The notes: generated by a model not told the origin, from the sequence alone. Shown: positions 37,001 through 46,125, numbered from the stretch's first letter. The stretch: 64,000 bases of DNA from Methylosinus sp. H3A (GCF_015709455.1 NZ_JADNQW010000005.1:2844501-2908500); one strand, 5' to 3'. Program-made: numbers and translations.

Positions 37001-37173
37001 GAGCGAATTTCACCGTCTTCGGCCCGCGCCAAGCCGATAATCTCGCGCAGATCAAAGCCGGCGCGCAGCTCTATCTCGAGGATCGTCTGGCGCTCTTCGT
37101 GGATTTCCAGGGCGAGTTCTCGGACGTCTCGCGCAGCTATGGCGGCAAGGGCGGGCTGAAATACAGCTGGTGA
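34033..37173 (+). CDS. Acid phosphatase (PAP2)-autotransporter fusion
   Basis: 1046 residues in three parts. A signal peptide (residues 1-24, ending ASARAQ) leads into a class A/PAP2-type acid phosphatase, with the phosphatase signature KSNASFPSGHSTYGF near 225-238 and SRIVLGAHYPLDVIGAR near 266-282. A passenger linker follows with the autotransporter repeat GGLTLNGTGRLTLTGTDTYT and NGGTLEIAGS. The C-terminal outer-membrane barrel runs from about residue 765 (WRAWGSFFGG) to the final aromatic KYSW. So the phosphatase should be shown on or released from the cell surface. AGGAG precedes the ATG. Single gene. Confidence 0.9.
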   Translation: MNNRFFASMALVGAVGFSAASARAQTATNIDNANLLSGFSLLGNTPAGVTVLNQNLATAIAINNNSSAAVRAQAISDNTIAALVGSLQNGASVADGLGSNLFAVFATKNSVAANFTATSLSTNFSSLFTQINTLITASDSAFTKNFFANGSTDGNPAHQAVGVSLPAGGQFNVYDKAYNPPPANANTVGDSRPAQVAPSQIQTFVANDYFGVSTNSATAIIPTLKSNASFPSGHSTYGFTSSLLLAIMVPERFQQLITRGAEFGNSRIVLGAHYPLDVIGARIQTYYDLVQILNGSSKYENQTLPGLLGGTITTTSDFPALFAAAQNDLRTLLSTCSGGIAACATTSATDRFSNLSTDKANFTYWLTYGLAPVGPTNLAPVVPVGAEVLIASRFPYLTTAQLRDVLATTELASGQPLDDGTGYARLNLFAAADGYGAFNSQVSIAMNASLGGFNAKDSWNNDISGAGGLTLNGTGRLTLTGTDTYTGPTIVNGGTLEIAGSIVSASTVNAGGALAGAGTVGNVTVNSGGTLAPGAVDTIGTLTVKGALAFQSGSIYSVRATPFVADRTNVTGTASLNGSVSVNAGSGLYLPSTSYTILNAQGGVSGSFSGASTNLAFLTPWLGYDANNVYLTLNRNDLAFGAVAANANQRAVANALTAASKGSYGAPGASLFNTLYLQTAQGAQSTFDTLSGAGLAGAQSTAIHIGALASSAIADQAAFWRSGETSDVTGITSRESISGALNYTRLESRKGPIVTKAPPVFTRTWRAWGSFFGGAVDISSDADLGSPSAKANYYGGIIGLDYQIDPDWLVGVAAGGSSSSFGVASQQTTGDITAFHGGLYTSRRFGHSYVELSETFSVFQNSTTRTAGGFGFLPYDKLTADFSSREYRTRGEIGHGYDIGRVKLTPFAAAEVAFYESDAFTEKGLNPASPLALTNKGQSTTSLPTFLGLRFSDSFRLDNGWRVMPTGSVAWVHEFFPQRRLANALVALPGANFTVFGPRQADNLAQIKAGAQLYLEDRLALFVDFQGEFSDVSRSYGGKGGLKYSW

Positions 37174-37183
37174 ATGATCGCTA

Positions 37184-37211
37184 CGCCGCTCCCGATGTTT
37201 CGGGGGCGGCG
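37184..37211. terminator. Hairpin between convergent genes, possible terminator
   Basis: 12-base arms cgccgctcccga and tcgggggcggcg (one wobble pair) around tgtt, just after the autotransporter stop. No U-run follows, so activity is uncertain. Confidence 0.35.
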
Positions 37212-37227
37212 CTCGTCTCGAGCAGGA

Positions 37228-37422
37228 TCACTCTAATTCGGCCGGCCGCGTAGAGGAGGCTTCGCGGAGTTCCAGAGCTGTCGCTTCCTCGTCGGAGAGG
37301 CCGATTTCGGAGAATTGCGCGGAGACGCGGGAGGCCCAGCCGAAATCTTCGGTTTCTCGGTCGCCGCCCGCCGCATCGATCATGCGGCGGGCGTCTTCGT
37401 GTGTGTTGCGTCCATGTTTCAT
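37228..37422 (-). CDS. Possible small protein (64 aa)
   Basis: Starts MKHGRNTHEDARRMIDAAGG and is acidic and soluble (FGWASRVSAQFSEIGLSDEE). It lies 33 bases after the purF stop on the same strand, so it could be translated from that mRNA. The frame can be extended upstream into purF, but the ATG at 37422 is the sensible start. No family recognised; a chance frame is possible. Confidence 0.4.
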   Translation of the reverse strand: MKHGRNTHEDARRMIDAAGGDRETEDFGWASRVSAQFSEIGLSDEEATALELREASSTRPAELE

Positions 37423-37454
37423 CGCACGGGCCTCGACGCTTCTGCCGGCTTCGC

Positions 37455-38957
37455 TCAGCTCGCCTCCGCGAGCAGCGACAGCTGCGTCCGCACGCGCTCT
37501 TCCGTCACATCGGTCAGCGTCGTCGGATAATCGCCCGTGAAGCAATGGTCGGTGAATTGCGGCCGCAGCGGGTCACGCTTCTCCTCGCCCATGGCGCGGT
37601 AGATGCCGTCGATCGACAGAAAGGCGAGGCTGTCGGAGCCGATATATTGCCGCATCTCCTCGAGCGTATGCGTCGCGGCGAGCAGCTTGTCCTTCTGCGG
37701 CGTGTCGATGCCGTAATAATCGGGATTGGTGATCGGCGGCGAGGAGATGAGGAAATGCACCTCGCGCGCGCCGGCGTCGCGCATCATCTGCACGATCTTC
37801 ACCGAAGTGGTGCCGCGCACGATCGAATCGTCGATGAGGATCACGCGTTTTCCGGCGACGACGGAACGATTGGCGCTGTGCTTCAGGCGCACGCCGATCT
37901 CGCGCACCGTCTGAGTCGGCTGGATGAAGGTGCGGCCGACATAATGATTGCGGATGATGCCGAGCTCGAAGGGAATGCCCGACTCCCGCGCATAGCCGAT
38001 GGCGGCGGGCACGCCCGAATCGGGCACGGGCACGACGACATCGGCCTCGATCCTCTGCTCGCGGGCGAGCTCGCCGCCCATGGCCTTGCGCACCTCATAG
38101 ACGGGCCGGCCATGCACGATCGAATCGGGGCGCGAGAAATAGATATATTCGAAGATGCAGGGGCGCATCTGCTGCGGCGGGAAGGGCTTGACGCTCTCGA
38201 GCCCGTCCTCCGAGATGATGACGACCTCGCCATTCTCCACATCGCGCACGAAGCGCGCGCCGATGATGTCCAGCGCGCAGGTCTCCGAGGCGAGAATATA
38301 TTTGCCGTCGAGCTCGCCGATGACGAGCGGGCGAATGCCGAGCGGATCGCGCGCGCCGATGAGCTTTTTGTTGGAGAGCACGACGAGCGCATAGGCGCCC
38401 TCGATCGAGCGCAGCGCCTCGATGAAGCGCTCGACGAGCCGCGTCTTGCGGCTGCGCGCCACGAGATGGAGAATCACCTCCGTGTCGGAGGTCGATTGGA
38501 AGATCGCGCCTTCCTCGATCAGATCGCGGCGCAGCGTATGGGCGTTGGTGAGATTGCCATTGTGGCCGATGGCGAAGCCGCCGGTGTTGAGCTCGGCGAA
38601 CAGCGGCTGCACATTGCGCAGGATCGTCTCGCCGGTCGTCGCATAGCGAACATGGCCGATGGCCGAATTGCCGGGCAGGCGCTTGATCGTGCTCTCATGC
38701 GAGAAATGGTCGCCGACGAGGCCGAGGCGGCGCTCCGAATTGAAGCGCTTGCCGTCGAAGGCGACGATGCCCGCCGCCTCCTGGCCGCGATGCTGCAGCG
38801 CGTGCAGTCCGAGCGCGGTCAGAACCGTCGCCTCGGGATGGTCGAATATGCCGAAGACCCCGCAATATTCGCGGAGCCGGTCGCCGTCGAGATCATCGTC
38901 CGACATGTTCGACATGGAAGGACGTTCGCCGCCGCCGTCCAAGTCCGAACCGCTCAT
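37455..38957 (-). CDS. purF: Amidophosphoribosyltransferase
   Basis: First committed step of purine synthesis: transfers the amide of glutamine to PRPP. After a propeptide of about 31 residues comes the N-terminal nucleophile cysteine (REYCGVFGIFDH, C32). The glutaminase domain shows LHALQHRGQEAAGIV, and the PRPP-binding site is VILIDDSIVRGTTS. Length 500 residues. The ATG at 38957 has GAGGAGAG just upstream. The purF-cvpA pairing, with radA beyond, is a conserved alphaproteobacterial order. Confidence 0.97.
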   Translation of the reverse strand: MSGSDLDGGGERPSMSNMSDDDLDGDRLREYCGVFGIFDHPEATVLTALGLHALQHRGQEAAGIVAFDGKRFNSERRLGLVGDHFSHESTIKRLPGNSAIGHVRYATTGETILRNVQPLFAELNTGGFAIGHNGNLTNAHTLRRDLIEEGAIFQSTSDTEVILHLVARSRKTRLVERFIEALRSIEGAYALVVLSNKKLIGARDPLGIRPLVIGELDGKYILASETCALDIIGARFVRDVENGEVVIISEDGLESVKPFPPQQMRPCIFEYIYFSRPDSIVHGRPVYEVRKAMGGELAREQRIEADVVVPVPDSGVPAAIGYARESGIPFELGIIRNHYVGRTFIQPTQTVREIGVRLKHSANRSVVAGKRVILIDDSIVRGTTSVKIVQMMRDAGAREVHFLISSPPITNPDYYGIDTPQKDKLLAATHTLEEMRQYIGSDSLAFLSIDGIYRAMGEEKRDPLRPQFTDHCFTGDYPTTLTDVTEERVRTQLSLLAEAS

Positions 38958-38997
38958 TCGCTTCTCTCCTCGGGCGTCACGCCCATTCGACCCACGC

Positions 38998-39678
38998 TCA
39001 GCGCGCTTTTCGTCCGGAGACGAGGGCGTCGAGTTTCTGTTGCTCGTTCGCGCCATATGTGGCGACGGACGGATGATTTGTAAGATCGCCGCGCTTTTCG
39101 GGCGCGGGTTCGGCGTCGGGCTTATCGCTGTCGGTCTCGGCCGGCGGCTCTTCCGCGCCGACGCCGGCCTTCTTGGTCTTGATCTTGGCGACGAGCCCCT
39201 CGATGTCGTCGGGCAGATATTCCCGCAGCTTGTCGCCGGAGGCCTGCAGCACCGGCTTGGTGCGGGCGTTCTTGATCCACTCCGGCTGGCTCGCGTCCGG
39301 CACCAGCCAAGCATAGAACAGGAAGGCCACCACCGCCAGCAGCAGCCCGCGCGCCGCGCCGAACAGAAAGCCCAGCGTGCGGTCCAGCGCGCCGATCTTG
39401 GAGTCGAGGATGACATCCGAGAGCTTCACGGTGAACAGCGACACGATCACGAGCGTGGCGAAGAAGACGATCGCCGCCGCCGCGAGCAGGGCGATATTAT
39501 CCTTCGGCACATAGGGTTTGACATAAGGCACGAGGAGCGGATGCAAGTAATAGGCCGCTGCCGCGGCCGCCACCCAGGACAAAATGGCCAGCACCTCGCG
39601 CGTGAAGCCGCGCAGCAGCGCGAGCAGGCCCGAGACCAGCACCACTATGGTGACGGCGAGATCGAGATAGGACGGCAT
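38998..39678 (-). CDS. cvpA: CvpA-family membrane protein
   Basis: 226 residues; the first 125 contain four hydrophobic segments (LAVTIVVLVSGLLALLRGFT, VLAILSWVAAAAAAYYLHPL, IALLAAAAIVFFATLVIVSL, LFGAARGLLLAVVAFLFYAW), typical of CvpA. The rest is a charged, alanine/glutamate-rich cytoplasmic tail. CvpA is linked to colicin V production and envelope maintenance in E. coli. It sits immediately upstream of purF, 40 bases apart, as in other proteobacteria. Confidence 0.93.
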   Translation of the reverse strand: MPSYLDLAVTIVVLVSGLLALLRGFTREVLAILSWVAAAAAAYYLHPLLVPYVKPYVPKDNIALLAAAAIVFFATLVIVSLFTVKLSDVILDSKIGALDRTLGFLFGAARGLLLAVVAFLFYAWLVPDASQPEWIKNARTKPVLQASGDKLREYLPDDIEGLVAKIKTKKAGVGAEEPPAETDSDKPDAEPAPEKRGDLTNHPSVATYGANEQQKLDALVSGRKAR

Positions 39679-39705
39679 GTGCAAGGCCTCTCGTGTTTCG
39701 TCTTC

Positions 39706-39805
39706 TCTAGACCGGATTCCGATCCGATGGACCAGAATCCGGTCTAAATTCGAGCAGGAGCGAATTCTGATCGCTCGAACGATTCGGTTCGAGCGGAACG
39801 CGCTC
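39706..39805. repeat. Dispersed palindromic repeat, copy C (reverse orientation)
   Basis: Read on the minus strand it follows the layout of copies B and F: gagcgcgttccgctcgaacc, then cgaatcgttcgagcgatcag, aattcgctcc, and a terminal hairpin tagaccggattctgg/gatcggaatccggtcta. It lies just upstream of cvpA. Confidence 0.7.
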
Positions 39806-40053
39806 GGGCGTGAATCCCTTGGGGCGCGCTCGGCGCTCGGGCGAGGCTCGCGAAGGGCTCCGCCGAAGGTCGAGGCCGGCGCGTTCGTCGTGCCGTCGGA
39901 ATCTCAGCCCCGAGTATAAGGGAGCGGCCATAGTTCGTCACGTCCCGGCGCGGGCGGCGCTGTTTGTCCACAAGCGCGCGGCCGGATACAAACCCCGTGA
40001 TTGCGGCATTTGCGAGAAATGCGGCGGACGAAGCGGGGCGACCGCCTTTTCTC

Positions 40054-40105
40054 TCGACGCATTTCCAGCCGAACCGACGTCCGCTTCGGCTGGAAACGCG
40101 ATCGA
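40054..40105. repeat. Dispersed palindromic repeat, copy D
   Basis: Inverted repeat atttccagccgaa...ttcggctggaaac. In reverse orientation it matches the first half of copies A and E (gcgtttccagccgaagcgga). It ends five bases from the stop codon of the 40110 gene. Confidence 0.75.
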
Positions 40106-40109
40106 GCGC

Positions 40110-40499
40110 TCAGGCGGCGCGGCGGATCTCGCCCAGCGTGGAGGCGGCGATCATCAGCGCCATGCCATGGAGGCGCGCTTCGTCGCGGCCCTGCCAGCGG
40201 CGCAGGATCACGCGGAAGAGCTCGTCCATCACCGTCTCGTCTATGGCCTCGAGCGAGCGCTCTTCTATATTGGCGCGCCGGGCGAGGCGCACGAGATCGT
40301 CGCGCGCGTCCCTCGCCATCAGCGGCTCCCCTTCGAGCAGGCTTCGCCACATGCGGCAATGCTGTCGTCCGAGAGCGTCCCACATCTGCCGACGTCCTCG
40401 AAACCAGGTCTCATAGACACTGAATATTCGATCGGCCACTAATGGTTCACTCCAGCGGGCGATTTCTCTGCTCGTCTCCGCAAATTCCCGAGATTGCAT
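40110..40499 (-). CDS. Helical protein of unknown function (129 aa)
   Basis: Soluble, arginine-rich, nearly all-helical protein (REIARWSEPLVADRIFSVYE, RRANIEERSLEAIDETVMDE, LFRVILRRWQGRDEARLHGM). It has no signal peptide or membrane segment and one cysteine (RQHCRMW). Third-position G/C and the clean bounds support coding. No family recognised. It lies between cvpA and radA, an unusual interruption of a pairing normally closer. Confidence 0.6.
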   Translation of the reverse strand: MQSREFAETSREIARWSEPLVADRIFSVYETWFRGRRQMWDALGRQHCRMWRSLLEGEPLMARDARDDLVRLARRANIEERSLEAIDETVMDELFRVILRRWQGRDEARLHGMALMIAASTLGEIRRAA

Positions 40500-40699
40500 C
40501 GTTCGGCCTCGTGGAAACTTGAAAAACGCGTGATTCGCTGAATGAAATCATTATTGCTCATGGTTAATTTTCTGCAACCATTCGCGGACGGCGCTGCACC
40601 GATAAATCTGCTTCTACGTCGTCATTCCTGTGAAGAATGTGCAGAGTCTCAAGTAGAAATACGTATTCATCCACGCCTCGGCTACGTATTCTGCGTTTA

Positions 40700-40717
40700 C
40701 CGAAAGAGCTCTTTCGG
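40700..40717. repeat. Perfect 18-base palindrome
   Basis: ccgaaagagctctttcgg, self-complementary, in the 275-base gap between the 40110 gene and radA. Could be a protein-binding site or part of a terminator for radA; no U-run on either side. Confidence 0.5.
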
Positions 40718-40774
40718 CCCGAGCGGAACATATCGAGCGACGAGAATTCGCGCGAAAACGAAAAATTCGACGGC

Positions 40775-42193
40775 TCAGGGGCGCCGCGGCGGGCGGCCGC
40801 GCTCGCGCGCGCCGACCGAATCTTTGGCGATGTCGGCGACCAGCGAGGCGACATGGCCGCAATGCGACAGGGCGACGCCCGTGTTCTTGTCCTCGTCGGT
40901 CGTCTGCTGGGCCTGTGGGAGAACCGCGCGGTGGAAGCCGAGCTTGCCGGCCTCCTTCAGCCGCGCGCCGGCGTGGATGACCGGGCGAACCGAGCCCGAG
41001 AGCGCGATCTCGCCGAAAAACAGCAGCTCGGCGGGCAGGGTCGCACCGGTCAGCGAGGAGACGAGGGCGGCGGCGGCGGCGAGATCGGCGGCCGGCTCAT
41101 CGGCGCGCAGCCCGCCGGCGACATTGAGATAGACGTCATGCATGCCGAGCTTCAGCCCGGCATGGGCCTCCAGCACGGCGAGAATCATCGACAGGCGATT
41201 CGAATCGAAGCCGACGACGGCGCGGCGCGGCGTGCCGAGCGAGGTCGGCGCGACCAGCGCCTGGATCTCGACCAGCATGGGGCGCTGGCCTTCCATGCCG
41301 GCGAGCACGGCGGCGCCTGGCGCGGCGGCGTCGCGGCCGGCCAAAAACAGCGCGGACGGATTGGCGACCTCGGCGAGGCCGGCGCCGGTCATCTCGAAGA
41401 CTCCGATCTCGCCGGTCGCGCCGAAGCGGTTCTTGGAGGCGCGCAACATGCGGAAATGATGCGCGCTGTCGCCCTCGAAGGAGAGCACCGCGTCGACCAT
41501 GTGCTCGACGACGCGCGGCCCGGCGACCTGGCCGTCCTTGGTCACATGGCCGACGAGAATCACGGTGGAGCCGCTGAGCTTGGCGTGGCGCAGCAGCGCC
41601 TGGGCGCTGGCGCGCACCTGCGTCACCGTGCCCGGCGCCGAATCGGCGGCCTGCGTATGCATCGTCTGAATCGAATCGATGACGATGAGCGCGGCGCGTT
41701 TTCCGGTGGAGCAGGTGGCGAGAATATCCTCGACCTGGGTCGCGCCGGCGAGCTCGACCGGCGCGCTCGACAGCCCCAGCCGGTCGGCCCGCAGCCGCAC
41801 TTGCGCGGCGGCCTCCTCGCCGGAGATGTAGATCACCCTTTCGCCGCGCCGCGCCAGCGCCGCGCAGGCCTGGATAAGCAGCGTCGATTTGCCGATGCCC
41901 GGCTCGCCGCCGAGCAGCGCCACCGAGCCCGGCACGAAGCCGCCGCCGGTCACGCGGTCGAATTCCTCGATTCCGGTGGCGATGCGCGGGGCCGGGCTGG
42001 CGTCGCCGGCGAGCGCCTCGAGCGCGAAAGGCCGGCCGCGTCCGGCGCGCGCCGCAGGGCCGAAGCCGCCGCCGGCCGCGCCAGTCTCCTCGACGATGCT
42101 GTTCCACTCGCCACAGGCTTCGCAGCGGCCCTGCCAGCGGCTCGTCGCCGCGCCGCAGCTCTGGCAGACGAAGGTCTGGCGGGGTTTAGCCAT
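40775..42193 (-). CDS. radA: DNA repair protein RadA
   Basis: RecA-like branch-migration helicase used in recombination. The N-terminal zinc finger is CQSC and CEAC (residues 10-13 and 24-27), the Walker A motif GGEPGIGKSTLL near residues 95-106, and the RadA-specific KNRFG lies in ASKNRFGATGEIGVFEM. The C-terminal Lon-like domain contains EIALSGSVRPV. 472 residues; the last ten or so are basic and extra. Its ATG lies inside the end of the MFS gene (8-base overlap), so translation may be coupled. Confidence 0.96.
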   Translation of the reverse strand: MAKPRQTFVCQSCGAATSRWQGRCEACGEWNSIVEETGAAGGGFGPAARAGRGRPFALEALAGDASPAPRIATGIEEFDRVTGGGFVPGSVALLGGEPGIGKSTLLIQACAALARRGERVIYISGEEAAAQVRLRADRLGLSSAPVELAGATQVEDILATCSTGKRAALIVIDSIQTMHTQAADSAPGTVTQVRASAQALLRHAKLSGSTVILVGHVTKDGQVAGPRVVEHMVDAVLSFEGDSAHHFRMLRASKNRFGATGEIGVFEMTGAGLAEVANPSALFLAGRDAAAPGAAVLAGMEGQRPMLVEIQALVAPTSLGTPRRAVVGFDSNRLSMILAVLEAHAGLKLGMHDVYLNVAGGLRADEPAADLAAAAALVSSLTGATLPAELLFFGEIALSGSVRPVIHAGARLKEAGKLGFHRAVLPQAQQTTDEDKNTGVALSHCGHVASLVADIAKDSVGARERGRPPRRP

Positions 42194-43418
42194 GGCGGGT
42201 TTCGCCTCCACGCGCCATGACGGGAAGAAGCGCCAGCGGCGCGAGCGCGACGACGGCGGCGCAGCCATAGGCGAAACCCTGGCCGTTCGTCTCGGCCAGC
42301 GCGCCGAAGGCGACATTGCCCGCGATGACCGCCACGGCGTTGGCGAGGCCGAAGACGCCGAAGCCGGTGGCGCGCAGATGCGCCGGCGCCGCGCGGGCCA
42401 CCAGCGCCGAGAACGCCACTTGCGCCAGCGCGATATGCAGGCCCCACAGCGCAATTCCCGTGAAGACGACGGCGATGTCCGACGATGCGGCGAGCGCGGC
42501 CTCCGAAATCGCCAGCGTCACGCTCGCCGCGACGAGCAGCCGGCGCTCGCTCCAGCGGTCGACGATCTTCCCGGCCGGATAGGCGGCGAGCATGGCGATG
42601 AAGGACATTGCGACCAGTGTGAGCGGCGCGAAGGCGATTCGAAGACCCGCGCCCGTTGCGCGCAGCACCAGAAACGCCTCGCCGACGCGCGCCGAGGCGA
42701 GCATCGCGCCGAAGGCGAGCAGCAGCCAAAAGGCGCGCGGCAGCTCGGCAAATCCCGCGAGCAGCGCTTTGCGCCCGGAGGCCGGCGGACGCGTCTCCTC
42801 CGGCTCATGGACGAAGAAAGCGAGAACCAGCACGCAGACGAGCGCCGGAATGCAGGCGACCCAGAAGACGAAGCGGGTGTCGTCATGCGTCGCCAGCATC
42901 AGGCCGATCGCCGCGAGCGGACCGATCACCGCGCCCACGGTGTCGAGCGTCTGGCGCAGGCCATAGGCGGCGCCGCGCTGATCCGGCGTGGTGACGTCGG
43001 CGATCAGCGCGTCGCGCGGCGCGCCCCGCAATCCTTTGCCGACACGGTCGAGCACGCGTGCGGCGATCACTTCCGCCGCGCCGCCGGCGAGCGGGAAGAT
43101 CGGCTTTGTCGCAGCGGCGAGGCCATAGCCGAAAAGCGCCAGACCCTTGCGGCGGCCGATCATATCCGACACGCGGCCGGAGACGACTTTCACCGCGAGG
43201 GCGGTCGCTTCCGCCGCGCCCTCGATCCAACCGATCTCGGCGATGGCGACGCCGAGCGTTCCGGCGAGATAGACCGGCAGCAGCGCGTGGATCATCTCGG
43301 AGGAGAAGTCCATGAACAGCGAGGTTACGCCCAGCGCCCAGACGGCGGAGGGCATAGGCGTGGCGCTGCGGATCGTCCGCGCGGAGTCTGTGGCTCGCTC
43401 GCTCGAGGGCTCGTTCAT
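42186..43418 (-). CDS. MFS transporter
   Basis: 410 residues with 12 predicted membrane segments in two halves. Typical pieces: GVTSLFMDFSSEMIHALLPV, the loop GRVSDMIGRRKGLALFGYG, and RVLDRVGKGLRGAPRDALIA. The last two, with TTPDQRGAAYGLRQTLDTVG, resemble the MFS group that is often placed beside radA-like genes, but the transported compound is unknown. Overlaps radA by eight bases and follows ihfA by 52. Confidence 0.88.
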   Translation of the reverse strand: MNEPSSERATDSARTIRSATPMPSAVWALGVTSLFMDFSSEMIHALLPVYLAGTLGVAIAEIGWIEGAAEATALAVKVVSGRVSDMIGRRKGLALFGYGLAAATKPIFPLAGGAAEVIAARVLDRVGKGLRGAPRDALIADVTTPDQRGAAYGLRQTLDTVGAVIGPLAAIGLMLATHDDTRFVFWVACIPALVCVLVLAFFVHEPEETRPPASGRKALLAGFAELPRAFWLLLAFGAMLASARVGEAFLVLRATGAGLRIAFAPLTLVAMSFIAMLAAYPAGKIVDRWSERRLLVAASVTLAISEAALAASSDIAVVFTGIALWGLHIALAQVAFSALVARAAPAHLRATGFGVFGLANAVAVIAGNVAFGALAETNGQGFAYGCAAVVALAPLALLPVMARGGETRHG

Positions 43419-43470
43419 GGGCGCTTGTATGTCGCCGATGCGCGCTTCGGCAAGCGAAAGCGATACGCCT

Positions 43471-43866
43471 CTACTCTTCGCTCACGCGCTGTCCGTTGAT
43501 GCGCGCCCGCAGCACATTCGACGCTTTGAACATCACGACGCGGCGCGCGGTGATCGGCGCCGAGGCGCCCGTCTTGGGATTGCGGCCGACGCGCTCGCCC
43601 TTGGAGCGAATGTGAAAGGAGCCGAAGGACGAGAGCTTGACATCCTCGCCGGAGACGATGGCGTCGAAAATCTCCGACAGCACGGCTTCGACGAATTCGC
43701 CGGATTCGGCGCGGGACAGGCCGATGCGGCGATGCACGGCGTCCGCGAGATCGGCGCGGGTGACGGTGTGATGCGCCTGCGCGGTCGCCGACTCGGAAAT
43801 GGCGGCGTCTTCCCGGGAAAGCTCTACGAGAGCCGGCACGCTTTTCTCTGAAACATTTTGCGACAT
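43471..43866 (-). CDS. ihfA: Integration host factor, alpha subunit
   Basis: DNA-bending nucleoid protein working as a heterodimer with IhfB. The IHF/HU fold is full: [80 protein letters not shown]. The DNA-intercalating proline sits in RNPKTG. There are about 33 extra residues before the domain ([20 protein letters not shown]); a later start is possible but no other ATG lies close. plsX-fabH-ihfA order supports IhfA over HU. Confidence 0.9.
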   Translation of the reverse strand: MSQNVSEKSVPALVELSREDAAISESATAQAHHTVTRADLADAVHRRIGLSRAESGEFVEAVLSEIFDAIVSGEDVKLSSFGSFHIRSKGERVGRNPKTGASAPITARRVVMFKASNVLRARINGQRVSEE

Positions 43867-44089
43867 GATCGGCCTTATTGATTCAAATCGAAATCTAACA
43901 TCGCCCGTTTCGACTTCTTTTTCTGCTTTGTGACAACTCTCGCGGGAGAATGGTTCCTCGCGAGCGTTCGCGACAGGCAGCCGTAGGCGCGTATCGCGAG
44001 GAGCGAAAAACTCAATTTGATTATTTTTCAGAAACTACGGAGGAAATCAAGCGCAGGTTGCAGTTTTCGCGAACCGGGCGCGCAGGCGC

Positions 44090-45079
44090 TCACCAGCGAA
44101 TGAGCGCCGATCCCCAGGTGAATCCGCCGCCCACGGCCTCGAGCATCACGAGATCGTCACGGCGAATGCGACCGTCGTCGCGGGCGACCGACAGAGCGAG
44201 GGGGATGGAGGCGGCCGAGGTATTGCCGTGCAAATGCACTGTGGCGACGACTTTTTCGGGCGCTATGCCGAGCTTTGCCGCAGACATGTCGATGATGCGG
44301 CGATTGGCCTGATGCGGCACGAACCAGGAGAGATCGGCCGCTGTCAGGCCGGTTGCTGTGAAAGCATCGGTAACGACATCCGTTACCATTCCGACCGCAA
44401 AACGGAAGACTTCTTTGCCTTCCATGCGCAAATGGCCGACGGTTCCTGTCGAGGAGGGGCCGCCGTCGACGTGCAATTTCGCGCGATGGCGTCCGTCCGA
44501 GCGCAGATGTGTGGTCAATATGCCGCGCTCGGCGAGCGAGCCTTCGCTCTCGCGCGCTTCGAGCACGACGGCGCCGGCGCCATCGCCGAACAGCACGCAG
44601 GTCGTGCGGTCTTTCCAGTCGAGAATGCGAGAGAAGGTCTCCGCGCCGATGACGAGCGCGCGTTTGTGCGAGCCCGAGCGCAGGAACTTTTCCGCTGTCG
44701 CCAGCGAGAAGACGAAACCCGAGCACACGGCCTGAAGATCGAAGGCGGCGCCGCGCGTGATCCCGAGCGCGGCCTGGATCTGCGTCGCGGTCGAGGGAAA
44801 AGTATAGTCGGGCGTCGAGGTGCCGACGATGACGAGGTCGATGTCCTCGGGGCCGAGGCCGGCGTCGGCGAGCGCGGCGCGCGCGGCTTTCTCACCCAGC
44901 ATGGAGGTCGTCTCGCCCGGCGCGGCGATGTGGCGCTCTTTTATCCCGGTGCGCTGCGTGATCCATTCGTCGCTGGTGTCGACCGTGGCGGCGAGCTCCT
45001 CATTGGTGAGGATGCGGCTCGGCAGATAGCTGCCGAGGCCGACGACGACGGAGCGCAGAGGGCGCGAGGAGAGAGTCAC
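44090..45079 (-). CDS. fabH: 3-oxoacyl-ACP synthase III
   Basis: Condenses acetyl-CoA with malonyl-ACP to start fatty acid synthesis. Catalytic cysteine is C119 in [12 protein letters not shown]; histidine lies in [10 protein letters not shown] and asparagine in [10 protein letters not shown]. Family start [19 protein letters not shown]. 329 residues. The ATG overlaps the plsX stop by four bases (ATGA), as usual for this pair. Confidence 0.97.
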   Translation of the reverse strand: MTLSSRPLRSVVVGLGSYLPSRILTNEELAATVDTSDEWITQRTGIKERHIAAPGETTSMLGEKAARAALADAGLGPEDIDLVIVGTSTPDYTFPSTATQIQAALGITRGAAFDLQAVCSGFVFSLATAEKFLRSGSHKRALVIGAETFSRILDWKDRTTCVLFGDGAGAVVLEARESEGSLAERGILTTHLRSDGRHRAKLHVDGGPSSTGTVGHLRMEGKEVFRFAVGMVTDVVTDAFTATGLTAADLSWFVPHQANRRIIDMSAAKLGIAPEKVVATVHLHGNTSAASIPLALSVARDDGRIRRDDLVMLEAVGGGFTWGSALIRW

Positions 45080-46125
45080 TGAGCGGCTTCCTGGTCGTCG
45101 CGACGGCTCGAGGCCAGCATGTCGCGGATCTTCGAGAGCAGGCCTTGATGCGCCATCTCATAGCCGATCTCGACCGCGCGGGCGAAGGCCAGCGCATCGG
45201 CGCCGCCATGGCTCTTGATGACGATCCCCTCGAGGCCGAGAAACACGCCGCCATTGATGTTGCGAACGTCTGCTTTGGCGCGCAGCTCACGAAAAGCGCT
45301 ACGGGCGAGCAGATAACCGAGCTTGGAGAGCCAGGACTTGCCGATCGCCTCCTTGAGATAGTGCATGACCTGCGTCGCGGTGCCTTCCGCGGTCTTGAGC
45401 GCAATATTGCCCGAGTAGCCCTCCGTGACCACGACGTCGACGACTCCTTGGCCGATCTCGTCGCCCTCGACGAAGCCCCGATAGTCCAGATTGGGAAGGT
45501 CTGTCTCCTTCAGAAGGCTCGAGGCGGCTTTGACCTCCTCGTTACCCTTGATGTCCTCTTTGCCGACGTTGAGCAGGCCCACGCTCGGCCGATCGAGTTC
45601 GAAAAGGGCGCGCGACATTGCCGAGCCCATGACGGCGAGATTGACGAGATGGCGCGCGTCCGCGCCGATGGAGGCGCCGACGTCGAGCACGATGGAATAG
45701 CCGCGCGCCGTCGGCGCCGGCCATAGGCTGGCCAGCGCCGGCCGCTCGATCTTGGCCATGGTGCGCAGGCAGACCTTGGCCATGGCCATCAGCGCGCCGG
45801 TGTTGCCGGCGGAGATGGCGACGTCTGCCTCGCTCTTCTTCACGGCCTCGATCGCCTGCCACATGGAGGAGACGCGCCGACCCGAGCGCAGCGCCTGGCT
45901 CGGCTTGTCGTCCATGCGGACGGCGACGTCGCAATGGCGGACGGTCGCGACGCGCGCGAGGCGCGGATGCGCGGCGAGCTCGGTCCGGATCATGGCCTCG
46001 TCGCCGAACAGCAGGAAACTGCTGTCGGGATGGCGGTCGTGAGCGATGGCCGCGCCGGCTATGGTGACCTTCGGACCATGATCGCCGCCCATGGCGTCCA
46101 ACGCTATGCGAATGGGCTGCGCCAT
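45076..46125 (-). CDS. plsX: Phosphate acyltransferase PlsX
   Basis: Makes acyl-phosphate from acyl-ACP, the first step toward phosphatidic acid with PlsY. Family motifs: [52 protein letters not shown] and [17 protein letters not shown]. 349 residues. It is translationally linked to fabH. rpmF, often just upstream, is not found here; the upstream gene is the DUF177 protein. Confidence 0.96.
   Translation of the reverse strand: MAQPIRIALDAMGGDHGPKVTIAGAAIAHDRHPDSSFLLFGDEAMIRTELAAHPRLARVATVRHCDVAVRMDDKPSQALRSGRRVSSMWQAIEAVKKSEADVAISAGNTGALMAMAKVCLRTMAKIERPALASLWPAPTARGYSIVLDVGASIGADARHLVNLAVMGSAMSRALFELDRPSVGLLNVGKEDIKGNEEVKAASSLLKETDLPNLDYRGFVEGDEIGQGVVDVVVTEGYSGNIALKTAEGTATQVMHYLKEAIGKSWLSKLGYLLARSAFRELRAKADVRNINGGVFLGLEGIVIKSHGGADALAFARAVEIGYEMAHQGLLSKIRDMLASSRRDDQEAAQ

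Larger units (their letters stand above)
39679..40109. other. Intergenic region with two dispersed repeats
   Basis: About 430 bases between cvpA and the 40110 gene. Apart from repeat copies C (39706-39805) and D (40054-40105), no gene or RNA is evident. The cvpA promoter should be near its left end. Confidence 0.5.

Noticed and set aside
36019..37032. 337-codon frame opposite the autotransporter barrel
   Set aside because: Antisense shadow with no signal, fold or start support.
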